The notes under the pieces are model-generated. The model searched no databases. It was not told where the DNA came from and saw only the letters and a program-made list of their open reading frames with translations. 64,000 nucleotides of DNA from Nemertoderma westbladi (lineage: Eukaryota > Xenacoelomorpha > Nemertodermatida > Nemertodermatidae), in assembly GCA_032718475.1 (NCBI GenBank), contig JAUCBJ010006865.1:1-64000 (forward strand), read 5' to 3'. The translations under genes were made by a program, and so were the position numbers. Below, piece after piece: positions 12,301-23,523 of this stretch (position 1 is the first letter of the stretch; each line of letters begins with the position of its first letter).

Positions 12301-13182
12301 ACCTCGTGGTAGGTGCTAGCAAGAAGTAAACACCTCGTGGTAGGTGCTAGCAAAAAGTAAACACCTCGTGGTAGGTGCTAGCAAAGAGTAAACACCTCGT
12401 GGTAGGTGCTAGCAGAAGTAAATACATCGTTGTAGGTGCTAGCAAGAAGTAAACACATCGTGGTAGGTGCTAGCAAGAAGTAAACACCTCGTGGTAGGTG
12501 CTAGCATGAAGTAAACACCTCGTGGTAGGTGCTAGCAAGAAAGAAACACCTCGTGGTAGGTGCTAGCATGAAGTAAACACCTCGTGGTAGGTGCTAGCAT
12601 GAAGTAAACTCCTCGTGGTAAGTGCTAGCATGAAGTAAACACCTCGTGGTAGGTGCTAGCATGAAGTAAACACCTCGTGGTAGGTGCTAGCATGAAATAA
12701 ACACATCGTGGTAGGTGCATGCAAGAAGTAAACACCCCGTGGTAGGTGCTAGCATAAAGTAAACACCTCGTGGTAGGTGCTAGCATGAAGTAAACTCATC
12801 GTGGTAGGTACATGCAAGAAGTAAACACATCGTGGTAGGTGCTAGCAAGAAGTAAACACCCCCAGGTATGTGCTAGCATGAAGTAAACACATCGTGGTAG
12901 GTGCATGCAAGGAGTAAACACCCCGTGGTAGGTGCTAGCAAGAAGTCAACACCCCGTGGTAGGTGCTTGCAAGAAGTAAAACCTCTTGTTTGGTGCTAGA
13001 AAGAGGTAAACACCACGTGGTAGGTGCTAGCAAGAAGTAAACACTTCTTGGTAGGTGCTAGGAAGAAGTAAACACCACGTGGTAGGTGCTAGCAAGAGGT
13101 AAACACCTCGTGGTAGGTGCTAGCAAGAAGTAAAGATCTCTTGGTAGGTGCTAGCAAGAAGTAAACACCCCGTGGTAGGTGC
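6334..13182. repeat. 31-bp minisatellite, about 220 copies with higher-order structure
   Basis: An array of about 6.85 kb built from a 31-bp unit containing AAGAAGTAAACACCTCG and GTGGTAGGTGCTAGC. Variant units (GCATGCAAGAAG, GCATATAAGAAG, ATGAAGTAAAC, a CCCCCAGGTAGG deletion form) recur in blocks: the marker AGAAAGAGGT occurs at 7831, 8821, 9131, 9967 and 11267, with intervals of 1300 bp (7831-9131 and 9967-11267), that is about 42 units. Each unit contains CACCT..6 nt..AGGTG, a 5-bp stem. Minus-strand open frames of 60-139 codons are by-products. Confidence 0.97.
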
Positions 13183-13399
13183 AGATTAAAAAACGGACAA
13201 ATTAAATAACAACTGGAGACGAGTGCATGCAGTGGTTTGCTAAAGGTTATCTGTTTCCAATGGATCTTTTTCAAGAAAACTTGCAACTTTCTCATGGGCG
13301 ATTGAGCTTTATGTACGACTAATATTCTTCAGGAGTTCATGAGCAGAGGATTCCTCCTGTTATTTTTAATTATTCATTTTTATAATCATTTTGTATTGA
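13183..13399. other. flank of the 31-bp array
   Basis: Unique-looking AT-rich sequence between the 31-bp array and a LINE-derived segment; nothing recognised. Confidence 0.4.
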
Positions 13400-13890
13400 T
13401 CTATATCGATTTTGATCTGACCTGGATCATTGATCTGACCTGGGTCATTGATCTGACCTGGGTCATTGATCTGACCTGGGTCATTGATCTGACCTGGGTC
13501 ATTGATCTGACCTGGATCATTGATCTGACCTGGATCATTGATCTGATCTGGATCATTGATCTGACCTGGGTTATTGATCTGACCTGGGTCATTGATCTGA
13601 CCTGGGTCATTGATTTGACCTGGGTCATTGATTCAATACTGCCACCTTCATGTATCATAAAAGAGGTGCCTTATGTGGCTGCATAGAGCCTCTTACTAAG
13701 GGCATAGAGTCTGGTAATTAGGACCCCCTTGGTCTTGTCTTATTGACCAATATACTCTGCAGCAGGCGTGTATGGCCTGACCCTGCAGATGGTAAGTAGT
13801 AGAGTGTAATTTTTTCCCATTTCAGTGCACTCAACTGTGACCTACACCTGGTCAGTAGAGCAGGGCATTGCCCTGAAGTTCAACAAGCGA
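13400..13890 (+). mobile_element. LINE 5' region fragment carrying an 18-bp minisatellite
   Basis: From about 13640 to 13890 the + strand matches the 5' untranslated end of the LINE at 34001-37770 (its reverse complement near 37450-37740): shared landmarks are GCCACCT-CATG, GGAGGTGCC-type wording, GCTGCATAGA, TAGGACCCCCTT and a final GCAGATGGT. The upstream 13416-13633 is about twelve copies of an 18-bp unit (GACCTGGGTCATTGATCT) that resembles the GGTCAGGT/GGTCATTGATCAA start of the same LINE, so the tandem array appears to have grown from the LINE's own 5' end. Frames read through it in both directions only because 18 is six codons. Confidence 0.7.
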
Positions 13891-14260
13891 CCTGGAAAGA
13901 TATTGACTCACACTCAGCGAGGCTATTTTATTCTTATTAAATAAAAACACCATATTTTAGAACATTTTATTTATCCTTCGTAGCTGGGCAACAATGAATT
14001 GCCTCATTAATCGTACTATTACAGTAAACTTCTATAAACTATTTAATAGTCATAATAATTTCTACAATTTACCACGGAGTAGATTCTTGTCCTCCGGTTT
14101 CGCCTCGGGTAAACAAACATCTACTCCGCGGGTAAATAACTCGCAAGATAACCTTTATAATATGTGTGTTATTAGCCAATTCACACTTATACTCAGATTC
14201 TAAAAAGGGATTTGTTTGGGGGGGAGCGTTCAAAAAATGGGGATTGGTTTTTTGGGGGTT
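13891..14260. other. intergenic, shared repeat fragment
   Basis: About 13917-13975 is shared with 3815-3870. The rest is unassigned. No gene. Confidence 0.45.
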
Positions 14261-14271
14261 GTTAAATGTTA

Positions 14272-14544
14272 CTACTACTACTACTACTAGGATCGGCATG
14301 CCGCATTGCAGCTGCATTTTTAAGAATGCTGTGCCGGCTTGTCAACAAAATTGCACCGCCACAACTCCCTATCACCCATGACATTTGCTAGATCATCCGC
14401 ATCTTTAAGGCCAGTGTCCTTTAAGATGCGTCTCAAGAAAGTCATGGGCTGTCCACCATGCTTATTCACTCCATGAGGCTGCCAAAGTACAAGATTATGC
14501 ACTGGCTGGTCCTCACGGCGAAAGCAATGTCCTGCAAAGCGGAG
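14272..14544 (-). mobile_element. 5'-truncated LINE copy with 11-bp target duplication
   Basis: The last 273 bp of the LINE family, minus strand, starting in + coordinates with an ACTACTACT tail. Direct repeats GTTAAATGTTA at 14261-14271 and 14545-14555 are the target duplication. The coding remnant at 14320-14502 is nearly the same as the end of the LINE at 34042. Confidence 0.92.
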
Positions 14545-14555
14545 GTTAAATGTTA

Positions 14556-15045
14556 GTTCCTAAGGTAAACGTGGAAGATATAAAGATAAGTGAGGAATGA
14601 TGATCATATATATCTATGTATATTCCTATAAACCTGTAATCCCATACTGATAGTATGACGGCATAAAGTAAAGCAGTACGGATGAATACATGTACCTATC
14701 AAACCACTATACTGAATCTATCTATATCTACTGTAGTAACCGGTATATCCTTGGAATCCTCCTACCTATGTACATACAGTATATCAGTCCCGCATAACAC
14801 TATCAATCATAACCCTAACATTAAACTTGACTATAGACTAATAAACAATAATATCACATATATTATTCCCCAGGGAAAATTATATGTGATATTACCTGTA
14901 TAATTCTTAACTTAATTGAATTGTTACCGCTGCCTTGTCTATTTCTTGCTTCAATACTCCGCTCGGATATTTCGCTCCTCGTGGTTCTGTAGTTATTATT
15001 CCCCGTGCAATAATAACAAAAACCTTGATAAATGGGTGCAATAAT
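14556..15045. other. AT-rich region without a gene
   Basis: No supported gene; a weak 73-codon frame at 14682-14903 has no recognisable features. Confidence 0.45.
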
Positions 15046-15390
15046 AACACGTTCGTGGGGTCTTCACGCAGTACGAAGTGAGCAAAGCCTTTAGCATATG
15101 GGTACCATTAACGAGTTGTGTGCCGTTAGTCAGAAGTCTTCAACACAATACTCGTCCTCCTCTTGTGCCTCGTTGCGTTCGTTCGTTTTCGACCAAACTT
15201 GAGATTCTTTCTGAACTTTTGCCGGACTACGTATGTACCAAGTTTCGTTTAATTTTATCAGGGAATAACCGAGTTATTAGCGATCAAAAATTTACGACGA
15301 CGACAGACGACGACAGACAACTCGCCAATGGCACCCATATGCTATGGTTTCGCTCACTTCGTGGCTCGCCCCCCACGACTAGCAGTTCTC
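15046..15390. repeat. fold-back repeat (MITE-like)
   Basis: The segment around 15075-15120 (GAAGTGAGCAAAGCCTTTAG, then CATATGGGTACCATTAACGAG) recurs inverted at about 15310-15375 (CCAATGGCACCCATATGC, then CGCTCACTTCGTGGC). The inverted arms are about 70 bp and imperfect, with about 190 bp between. This is the form of a small inverted-repeat transposon; target duplication not resolved. The 119-codon frame over it is not convincing as a gene. Confidence 0.55.
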
Positions 15391-15469
15391 ACAGTACTAA
15401 CAAACCTGGTGCAATATCGGGGGAGACACCTTTTTAAAACGCTTGTAGCAAAATAATCAATGCTAAAAT

Positions 15470-15640
15470 AAAAATTCTCACCCAATCACTGAGGAGGAGT
15501 TAAGTAGATCTCGATTTAAATTTCCATGCAATTTCATTAAGATTTGTAGAAATATTTGAGGGGGGGGGGGGGGGGGGGTCCTGGTACCTGAATAACGACA
15601 CTATATTCCGGGACATGGTGTATAATGATGGCACTTATAT
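15470..15640 (+). repeat. interspersed repeat with internal G19 tract
   Basis: Inverted copy of the repeat at 3410-3610, with a G run at 15560-15578 in the place of that copy's C run. Confidence 0.7.
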
Positions 15641-15945
15641 AAGAATGCTATTTCGGCTACATTGTGTTTAGTACATATCTCCAACCAGACCCTATTCAGC
15701 ATTGTAGGTGTCTCATTGGCCTCTCCCCAAGCTTGACCAATGAACAAAGCCGCCTCCTATTAGCAGGATATTGCTATCGCCGTAAGGATCTTCCAGTGCC
15801 GATCTTGTACTTTGGCATCCTCATTGTGAAAAATATCCTAAGCATGGTGGACAGCCTATGACTTTCTTGAGACTGTGGATAGTGATATAGATAGAGATTG
15901 GTTGAAGTGTCAGGCTTGGGGGGACCAATGGGACACCTCCGAGGA
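15641..15945 (+). mobile_element. diverged LINE fragment, with a small inverted piece
   Basis: About 15641-15880 matches the C-terminal coding end of the LINE family on the + strand (the segment with CCAACCAGACCCTATTCAGC and GGTGGACAGCCTATGACTTT). About 15905-15945 matches the neighbouring LINE segment in the opposite orientation (TGTCAGGCTTGGGGGGACC). Frame is lost. Either twin priming followed by rearrangement, or two insertions. Confidence 0.7.
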
Positions 15946-16637
15946 GATGTTTAAATTGCCTTACTTCGAAATAATCCGACCTCATAAACCAATGTTCCAA
16001 AATATCATCAAATAGGCAATATTAATTGTGTGATTTATTTATACCTGAAATATAAAAAGTATTTCTAAATCCAATGCTACAATTCTAATTTTATTACGTT
16101 AAAATTCTTTGAGGGGAATAATTTTATTCAATTTTCTAACATAAAATTGCATATTTCATCAGTTACCTTATTAAAATTGATATATAAATATATAAAACCT
16201 GGATGGGACTTCCCTTCACCAAGATATAGCAATTAATGTCCTTACAGGTCAGCGCAAATTGTATTCATTTCCGATAAAATCACAACTTATGGCGCAATTA
16301 ATTGCATCATTCCTCACTGGGAAATCACAAATTCGCTTCTTAGCCTTCCCTAATGTAACGTTTTGTCTGGCTTGTAATATTCAAGAATTTCCTAGAAAAA
16401 AAAACAAGAATTAATGATGCGCAAAAACATTAATATGTTTTTTAGGTTTAGTAACACGTTTTTCAGGATAAGGAGATAGTCTGTGAGTCCGCCCCTTTTT
16501 ATTGTTTATATTTACGACATTGTTGAATATATATCTAATATTGTGTTGCTGAGTTTCTTTAATGCACTAAGTGGCATAAATTTATATATTTTTATACTGT
16601 ATGATAAAGTATAAAATTGCACTGAAGTAAAAACCGC
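15946..16637. other. AT-rich region without a gene
   Basis: No gene or recognised repeat. Confidence 0.45.
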
Positions 16638-16650
16638 TTAATATGGTCTT

Positions 16651-16683
16651 GGGACGTTAGTGCCCGCGAGACATTAGTGCCCG
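16651..16683 (+). repeat. left terminal inverted repeat of the piggyBac-like element
   Basis: Contains two copies of a GTTAGTGCCCGC/CATTAGTGCCCG motif; pairs with 19244-19278. Confidence 0.65.
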
Positions 16684-17422
16684 CCTAGTGACTTACATTA
16701 GTTAGTATATGTAATAAATACAATAGGCCAGGAAGGAAGATATTTCCCGCTGCTTTAGTTCCTGCTGAGATTCAAACGAGTCGTTACTTTCTTCAAACTT
16801 CAATGAAACTTTTATGATTAAGAAATTTATTAACCCTTTTAGTACTGAATTGGAAAATATCTTGTACCTCCAGAACCTGAATATATTTTATGAAATTATA
16901 AAAATATTTCTTAAACTTCAACAAATGTCACAGGCTTGCTTCCTTTCAAAATAATCTATGTTTCCCCAATTATGAGGTTGTTTTTACCGTAGATTTCATT
17001 TCCGAAGTCTGTTTTTCTGTACAGCCTATCCTTCCTTATGTGTCTGTTGTCTGTCTGTCTGTCTGTCTGTCAAATAGAAAAATTGTGTTTCAACTGAAAT
17101 CTGAATCTCCTTTTGGGTAATCAATGCCGTGGAATTCGAATCTAACAATAACTTATTCATTCGATTAGCCGTTCTTCTGATATTGTCTGTCTGTCTGTCA
17201 TGTTATTATGTCTGTCTGTCAAAATATTACTATCTAATCAGTTTGTTATTACGAATTCTTAAGAAACATCTAACAGCTCCCAAGTGGCACTGAATGACGT
17301 AGAATTCAAACATTGGTTCAGATTATTAAATTATTTATCTATTATTTATTTCTCTTATTTATTTCTCTTATTTATTTCTATTATCTATTATTTATTTATC
17401 TACTATTTATTATCTATTATAA

Positions 17423-17851
17423 TTATTTAATTATTAGAAACACTTGGAAGTAGTCAATTACACTAAATTCAGAAGTGTCAATCCCATTGTTCCACCCCGG
17501 TGTTCCACTAAAATCGAATTGGACACTAAAACTAACGTCACTGGCTTCAGTGACAACATCCCACCCGTCACCTGGTAGAGGTGCAATTGCATAACGAGAG
17601 CTGCTGTCTGATGAGTCGTCGGAATCATCAACAGAACCCTCACTTGAACTACTAGCTGCATCACCCTGGTTATCCCCACTTTCCATTCCCGTCACATCGT
17701 CACCACTTTCTCCACTACCATCAACATAATCATCGACTTCATCGTCGCTCTCATTACTTAGAGTAAAACCATAGTAATTAACAGGATGGCGATCTCTTTC
17801 AGGTCTGTCTGCCATGGCCACTGTTAGACTGTTAGACGTACAGTCACTCAA
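17423..17851 (-). pseudogene. piggyBac-type transposase, N-terminal fragment
   Basis: A 142-codon minus-strand frame. Residues about 30-85 are extremely acidic and Ser-rich (repeated SGD, DDS, SSS), as in the N-terminal regions of piggyBac-type transposases. Residues about 108-140 (VQFDFSGTPGWNNG, then IDYFQVFL) resemble the lead-in to the DDE_Tnp_1_7 catalytic domain, where an F-x-F-x-G segment is followed by a DYF-x-x-F helix. The frame stops immediately after, and the remaining approximately 785 bp to the element end lack the three catalytic aspartates. I infer a 3' deletion of the transposase gene. The family call is from pattern only. Confidence 0.55.
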
Positions 17852-19029
17852 TATAGGCCCTAATAATTAATATAATCAGATAATCGTATTATATAATATA
17901 ATAAATAGTATATATCAGTATATTCCAAATGGCACAAGTAGGCTGCTGGTAATAGGCTACACTTAATTTCACTAGGCCTATTACAGTATATATTATGAGA
18001 ATAAATTCTACCGTAATTCTAATTCACTACGCACTACGTACCGGTAATAATAATAATAATAATTAATTGATATAGGCCTATACCGGTAATAAATAATTAT
18101 TATAAATTTATATGATAATTATAGGCCTAATAAAAAACAGCATACGTCATACACATAAGTGCAGCAGTGCCGTAAATTGATTCATAAATGACTGACTGAA
18201 TATACAATTACTAACAAATGGATGGATGGAACGTAGTAGCTTTAGTCACCTACAGGATAATATTATGATGTGTTATCCAATCACAAACGAGATAACAAAC
18301 CACTCCAGGGTTTAGGGCACGGTACCCCGTAATGTATAATGGATAGTAGTCAACAATCTACCTACAACCAATTCGCCCTGCCTCAACAAAGGCAGCAAAG
18401 TTGGAAGTAAAAGGCCTAGATTTGAATCTCCATAGAAGGCAAGGTAAACCCATTAGCCAATCAAATGGCTGCAAAAAAATTTCAAAAATTATTGTCCTAA
18501 GGCACTGAATAGTGAATTGGAACACTTTCTAAGGCGCTGTTGGGTGGTGGATGGCCTGCTTATCAAGTGAGATGCCATGGTACAACAGTTGGGACATAGC
18601 GCAGGTGGTTATGGTACAACAGGTGGGACATAGTACTAAAAGGGTTAACCTCAGCTAGACATGGTAGCATTTCTATTATTTGGTTTTGGTTCTTCAAGGA
18701 ATGAGGATTAAGCAACAGCGTTTGTTTGTTTATAAATAATCTACTTTTTATTGTGTTTGTTTAATTTGTTTAACTTTACTGGAGACAGTGTGTAATAAAA
18801 AAAACATAAACAAGGTGCAGTAACTACAGTATAATCGTCCGAGGACGCACTAAGTAATATATTATAATTTTGCGACGAATTAAAACTAAAGTAGTGCTTT
18901 TAGTTAATTAAATTAGTGAATTAATTAAATTAGTGCATGTTAATGGATGAGGCCGTTGCCGATGACTTTGGTTGAATGGGGTATAAGTAAGAAGAAAAAC
19001 AGATTGCCTTATACTAACTTCCAAATTCA

Positions 19030-19250
19030 GTGCGGGGTGCGGGCACTAATGACTCGCGGGAACTAACGTCTCACTTGCAGACAAGGTCCTCGGGCACTAA
19101 TGACTCGCGGGAACTAACGTCTGACTTGCAGACAAGGTCCTCGGGCACTAATGACTCGCGGGCACTAACGTCTCACTTGCAGACAAGGTCCTCGGGCACT
19201 AATGACTCGCGGGCACTAACGTCTCGCTTGGAGACATGGTTCCCGGGCAC
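19030..19250 (+). repeat. subterminal tandem repeats of the piggyBac-like element
   Basis: About four copies of a 57-bp unit containing GGGCACTAATGACTCGCGGG and a CACTAACGTCT motif, i.e. repeated versions of the terminal inverted-repeat motif GTTAGTGCCCGC (reverse complement). They may be multiplied transposase-binding sites. The + strand frame over them (19030-19311) is a by-product. Confidence 0.75.
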
Positions 19251-19278
19251 TAACGTCTCGCGGGCACTTACGTCCCCC
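19244..19278 (-). repeat. right terminal inverted repeat of the piggyBac-like element
   Basis: Reverse complement partner of 16651-16683; the outermost bases are CGTCCCC next to CAATCGTAAAATATTTAA. Confidence 0.65.
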
Positions 19279-19442
19279 AATCGTAAAATATTTAAACACA
19301 ATGGAATATAGGTAGGGCTACAGTCTACAAATCGTTATTTTTGATGCCATGCTACGTACGATACGGGCTCGAGGTAAATCTAGGCAAAACATCAGTCATG
19401 AAGTTCCGTAGAGGTGGGCGAGTGACTGAGTCGAGACTATAA

Positions 19443-19805
19443 GTTTACCTACAAGGGCCAACCTTCACAAAGCACATCACAATAACCGCCTGCAAATCAA
19501 TAACAGCTATTCACCAAATAGGAAACCCACAACTTATATCTCTTACAACTGCAATTAAATTATTTAGGATAACAATTATATTAATTATCACATACGGAAT
19601 TCGACAGTTAATATGGTCTTTCCTATCAGTATCTAACCTTCAATCTATAGACAAAACTCAATCAACATATTTAAAAAGAGTTTTAGGAGTTCAAAAACAA
19701 CTAAAAACGCTCATCCATGCACTCTGCGATGTACAGTTTGCCCGTAATTTACATAAAGGAAATGATAAACCTTCCTCCCACCGATACTTACTATTCTTAC
19801 AGTAA
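19443..19805 (+). pseudogene. C-terminal fragment of a second LINE reverse transcriptase
   Basis: A frame of about 120 codons without an initiating ATG, ending at TAA 19803-19805. The reading has the pattern of the thumb region after the RT domain in non-LTR retrotransposons: KHITITACKSITAIHQI, then an IIITYG-type box (IILIITYGIRQLIWSF), then LKRVLGV. It is unrelated in wording to the LINE at 34001-37770, so it is a different family. The fragment is 5'-truncated and runs directly into the second 63-bp array. Clade not determined. Confidence 0.55.
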
Positions 19806-19814
19806 TGATATCTA

Positions 19815-21585
19815 CAGGCATTCCTTTAGGAAACATAGTGGAAGGCTTTACTGTGGAGGATTACCAATGGTGGTAAACAGGCATTCCTTTAGGAAACATA
19901 GTGGAAGGGTTTACTGTGGAGGATCACCCATGGTGGTGAACAGGCATTCCTTTAGGAATCAGAGTGGAAGGGTTTACTGTGGAAAATCACCCGTGGTGGT
20001 GAACAGGCATTCCTTTAGGAAACAGAGTGGAAGGGTTTACTGTGGAAGATCACACATGGTTGGGAACAGGTATTCCTTTGGGAATCAGAGTAGAATGGTT
20101 TAATGTGGAAGATCACCCATGGTGGTGAACAGGCATTCCTTTAGGAAACATAGTGGAAGGGTTTACTGTGGAGGATCACCCATGGTGGTGAACAGGCATT
20201 CCTTTGAGAAACAGAGTGTAAGGGTTTAATGTGGAAGATCACCAATGGTGGTGAACAGGCATTCCTATAGGAAACATAGTGGAATGGTTTAATGTGGAAG
20301 ATCACCCATGGTGGTGAACAGGCATTCCTTTAGGAAACATAGTGGAAGGGTTTACTGTGGAGGATCACCCATGGTGGTGAACAGGCATTCCTTTGGGAAT
20401 CAGAGTGGAAGGGTTTACTGTGGAGGATTACCCATGGTGGTAAACAGGCATTCCTTTTGGAAACAGAGTGGAAGGGTTTACTGTGAAAGAACACCCATGT
20501 TGGTGAACAGGCATTCCTTTAGGAAACAGAGTGGAAGGGTTTACTGTGGAAGAACACCCATGTTGGTGAACAGGCATTCCTTTAGGAAACAGAGTGGAAG
20601 GGTTTACTGTAGAAGATCACCCATGGTGGTAAACAGGCATTCCTTTTGGAAACAGAGTGGAAGGGTTTACTGTGGAAGAACACCCATGTTGGTGAACAGG
20701 CATTCCTTTAGGAAACAGAGTGGAAGGGTTTACTGTAGAAGATCACCCATGGTGGTAAACAGGCATTCCTTTTGGAAACAGAGTGGAAGGGTTTACTGTG
20801 GAAGAACACCCATGTTGGTGAACAGGCATTCCTTTAGGAAACAGAGTGGAAGGGTTTACTGCAGAAGATCACCCATGGTGGTCAACAGGCCTTCCTTTGG
20901 GAATCAGAGTGGAAGGGTTTACTGTGAAGGATTTCCCATGGTGGTGAGCAGACATTCCTTTTGGAAACAGAGTGGAAGGGTTTACTGTGGAAGATCACCC
21001 ATGGTGGTGAACAGACATTCCTTTTGGAAACAGAGTGGAAGGGTTTACTGTGGAAGAACACCCATGTTGGTGAACAGGCATTCCTTTAGGAAACAGAGTG
21101 GAAGGGTTTACTGTAGAAGATCACCCATGGTGGTAAACAGGCATTCCTTTAGAAAACAGAGTGGAATGGTTTAATGTGGAAGATCACCCATGGTGGTGAA
21201 CAGGCATTCCTTTAGGAAACAGAGTGGAAGGGTTTACTGTGAAGGATTGCCCATGGTGGTGAACAGACATTCCTTTTGGAAACATAGTGGAAGGGTTTAC
21301 TGTGGAGGATCACCCATGGTGGTGAACAGGCATTCCTTTTGGAAACAGAGTGTAAGGGTTTACTGTGGAAGATCATCCATGGTGGTGGACAGGCATTCCT
21401 TTTGGAAACATAGTGGATGGGTTTACTGTGGAAGAACACCCATGTTGGTGAACAGGCATTCCTTTAGGAAACAGAGTGGAAGGGTTTACTGTAGAAGATC
21501 ACCCATGGTGGTGAACAGGCATTCCTTTTGGAAACAGAGTGGAATGGCTTAATGTGGAAGATCACCCTTGACGGCGTACTGGTAT
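19815..21585. repeat. 63-bp minisatellite, array 2 (about 28 copies)
   Basis: Same unit and same orientation as array 1. Reading frames of 288 codons (20308-21174), 128 and 120 codons stay open because the unit is 21 codons. Two alternating unit types (GATCACCCATGGTGG and AACACCCATGTTGG) give a locally doubled period of 126 bp between about 20480 and 21140. Confidence 0.95.
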
Positions 21586-23373
21586 TCCCTAGCACACTGA
21601 GCCTAAATGTTACTATTTTAATCAACTCGATTTGTTTTAACGTATTTTTGCACTAGACCTTTGTACATATTATTCGAATTTTACCTATGCCAGTATACAT
21701 GCAGTTTAATTATTAATGATTTTAAAATACTCTATTTATAACATATTTTATAACATATTGTTTTTATTTATAACATTTGTAGGCCTACTTAGGCAATTCA
21801 ATGTATGTCATGTGTCTCGTAATTTAACTACAGTATATGGATACAGACTCTTATAACATTAATAAACAATACCAATACCAACGCTACTCCCATTCAAAAT
21901 TCATATTTGTCACAGTGGGAGAGTAAGTTACCAGGGGCGATATGTTCCCAAGGGGCGATAAAGGACCATTTGAGGGGCGATAAGTTCCCAGGGGGCGATA
22001 AGGGCGCAAGGGGCGATAAGGCCCTACAATCACCGGGTCTACCACCTTCTTAGTTGCCACGGTAACCATCACTCATCGACACACTGGGCCACCAAGAACA
22101 TTTAATTCGTCCAATTCCTGACCTTCAATTTAATTATTTTATATTATTTATAAAGCAAAGATTATTAATATTATACTAGTACCATATTGTAATGTTTTAT
22201 CACTAACTATAAACCAAACCTTCCCGCGTATTTTGTCCCATATCTCGAGAACTACAAGAGATCTCGAAAAACCGCTTAATTATTTGAAATCTCCAGTAAA
22301 TTCGGTATCTAAAAAGTCAATAAAATTTTATGAAGGCGATAGGCCCCTTTCTATTTGCGACGGAATAAGTCATCATTTCCAATGCATGTTATTGTCTCCT
22401 GTTTGGAGTGATCTTTCAAATTATTGTTTAAAGGGCAAAGTTTACATACGGCGGGCGAATCGGCGCCTTAAAACATCATAGAATCAATTTAAATCAGAAT
22501 ATTACTATAGTTGTGTATCGCTTTGAGATAACAAATATAAAGGAAGCTTCCTCCTATCTACCAATATCCGGCATTTCATTAAAACTGCTTATTATGCAGT
22601 TTGTGCTTCTGGCCAACTGTATGCTTAGATTGTTTTACCCGCCATATAATTATTTTCTTACAAAGAAACATAATAATAACGAATTCTCGGCACTTCGTCA
22701 TTCATCGATTTATTTTGTCATTGACCCCATAGCAGCATACACACACAACCACAAGTAAATTATTCATACTTTTCAAGTTGTTCTGTTGTGAACATCAGGG
22801 TAGACACTCTGGTGGACTGGTAAGATATTCACATGACTTACCAGTGCATCCAGCGCAGCAGTGGAATGTTATCGCAATGAATTTTCTGCTGGTCCGAGTG
22901 CTTGTTTACTGTCTGAAGTTATTTTATACCGGTATTCTATTCACAAAGAGGTACAGTGGATACATCCTTCTCTAAGTGAGCTTTTGTGCTCCCTCAAGTT
23001 AATCTTGTTCCAGATGAGAAAATCTCAACTAGTTTCGAATCAGGAGAGAATCTTTATAAATTTTCAGTTACCTCATTTGGCGTTACAAATGGTGTTCCAA
23101 AATTTCAAATAGAAATGTTAATTAGTTGATTGAAGAAAATAACCTCTAATGCCAACTTAGATTACATCACTGTGGGTGGTCATCACAAGAGGAGCAAGAA
23201 CATTTTTTAGCGAGTTACAAGAAGTTCTAACGAGAGTTATTGTTCACGGTTTTCACGCCATTATTTGTTCAACAGAAAAAGTTTTTAGTATTTTGATCTT
23301 TCAAATTTACTTTGATATGTACATTGATAGATGGAAAGAAATAATTAGGTTTAAATTCCCCCACCAGCTACAT
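21586..23373. other. AT-rich region without a supported gene
   Basis: I find no gene. A short degenerate tandem repeat around 21930-22030 has five copies of GGGGCGATAAG at irregular spacing. Small frames of 60-97 codons (for example 22233-22481 and 22513-22758) show no recognisable domain. Confidence 0.45.
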
Positions 23374-23523
23374 GAAAGCGGGGTAGCGCAGTTGGTTGAG
23401 GGCCGGGCCTGCAATCGATTGGTTGTAGGTTCGAGCCCCGCCAGGCTCCGCAGTCAGCCTTTAATCTAATGGGGTCGATAAAATGAAGACCAGTTGAATT
23501 ACTCGGAGCAAAACTTGGTATAT
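23374..23523 (+). mobile_element. tRNA-derived SINE
   Basis: A box TAGCGCAGTTGG (23384-23395) and B box GGTTCGAGCCC (23428-23438) at normal spacing. The cloverleaf does not close properly, so it is a SINE head rather than a tRNA. The tail GGGGTCGATAAAATGAAGAC is of the GGGGTCGATAAAAT type that I know from several invertebrate tRNA-derived SINEs. The 36-bp tandem array starts immediately at its 3' end. Confidence 0.75.

Larger units (their letters stand above)
16638..19295. mobile_element. piggyBac-like non-autonomous DNA transposon
   Basis: TTAA occurs at both ends (16638-16641 and 19292-19295), the target that piggyBac elements duplicate. Just inside lie inverted repeats: GGGACGTTAGTGCCCGCGAG (from 16651) and its counterpart ending at 19278, about 33 bp each with few mismatches. 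They start 9 and 14 bases from the TTAA, which is a little unusual. The interior holds a transposase N-terminal remnant (17423-17851, minus strand), TCTG and TATT microsatellites near 17040-17220 and 17335-17420, and a tandem block of subterminal repeats (19030-19250). There is no room for, and no sign of, the catalytic transposase core. Confidence 0.65.

Noticed and set aside
6334-13182. CRISPR array (repeat length 31)
   Set aside because: Units abut each other without spacers, and the sequence is from an animal-like genome.
20308-21174. A 288-codon frame with 21-residue repeats, as a repetitive protein gene
   Set aside because: It is the 63-bp minisatellite read in one frame; array 1 and several other frames behave the same way, with no promoter, splice sites or unique domain.
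22233-23112. Small frames of 65-83 codons as a gene cluster
   Set aside because: Composition and lack of any motif or consistent splice structure fit chance frames.
23374-23450. A functional tRNA gene
   Set aside because: A and B boxes are present but the acceptor stem does not pair and the sequence continues into a SINE body.
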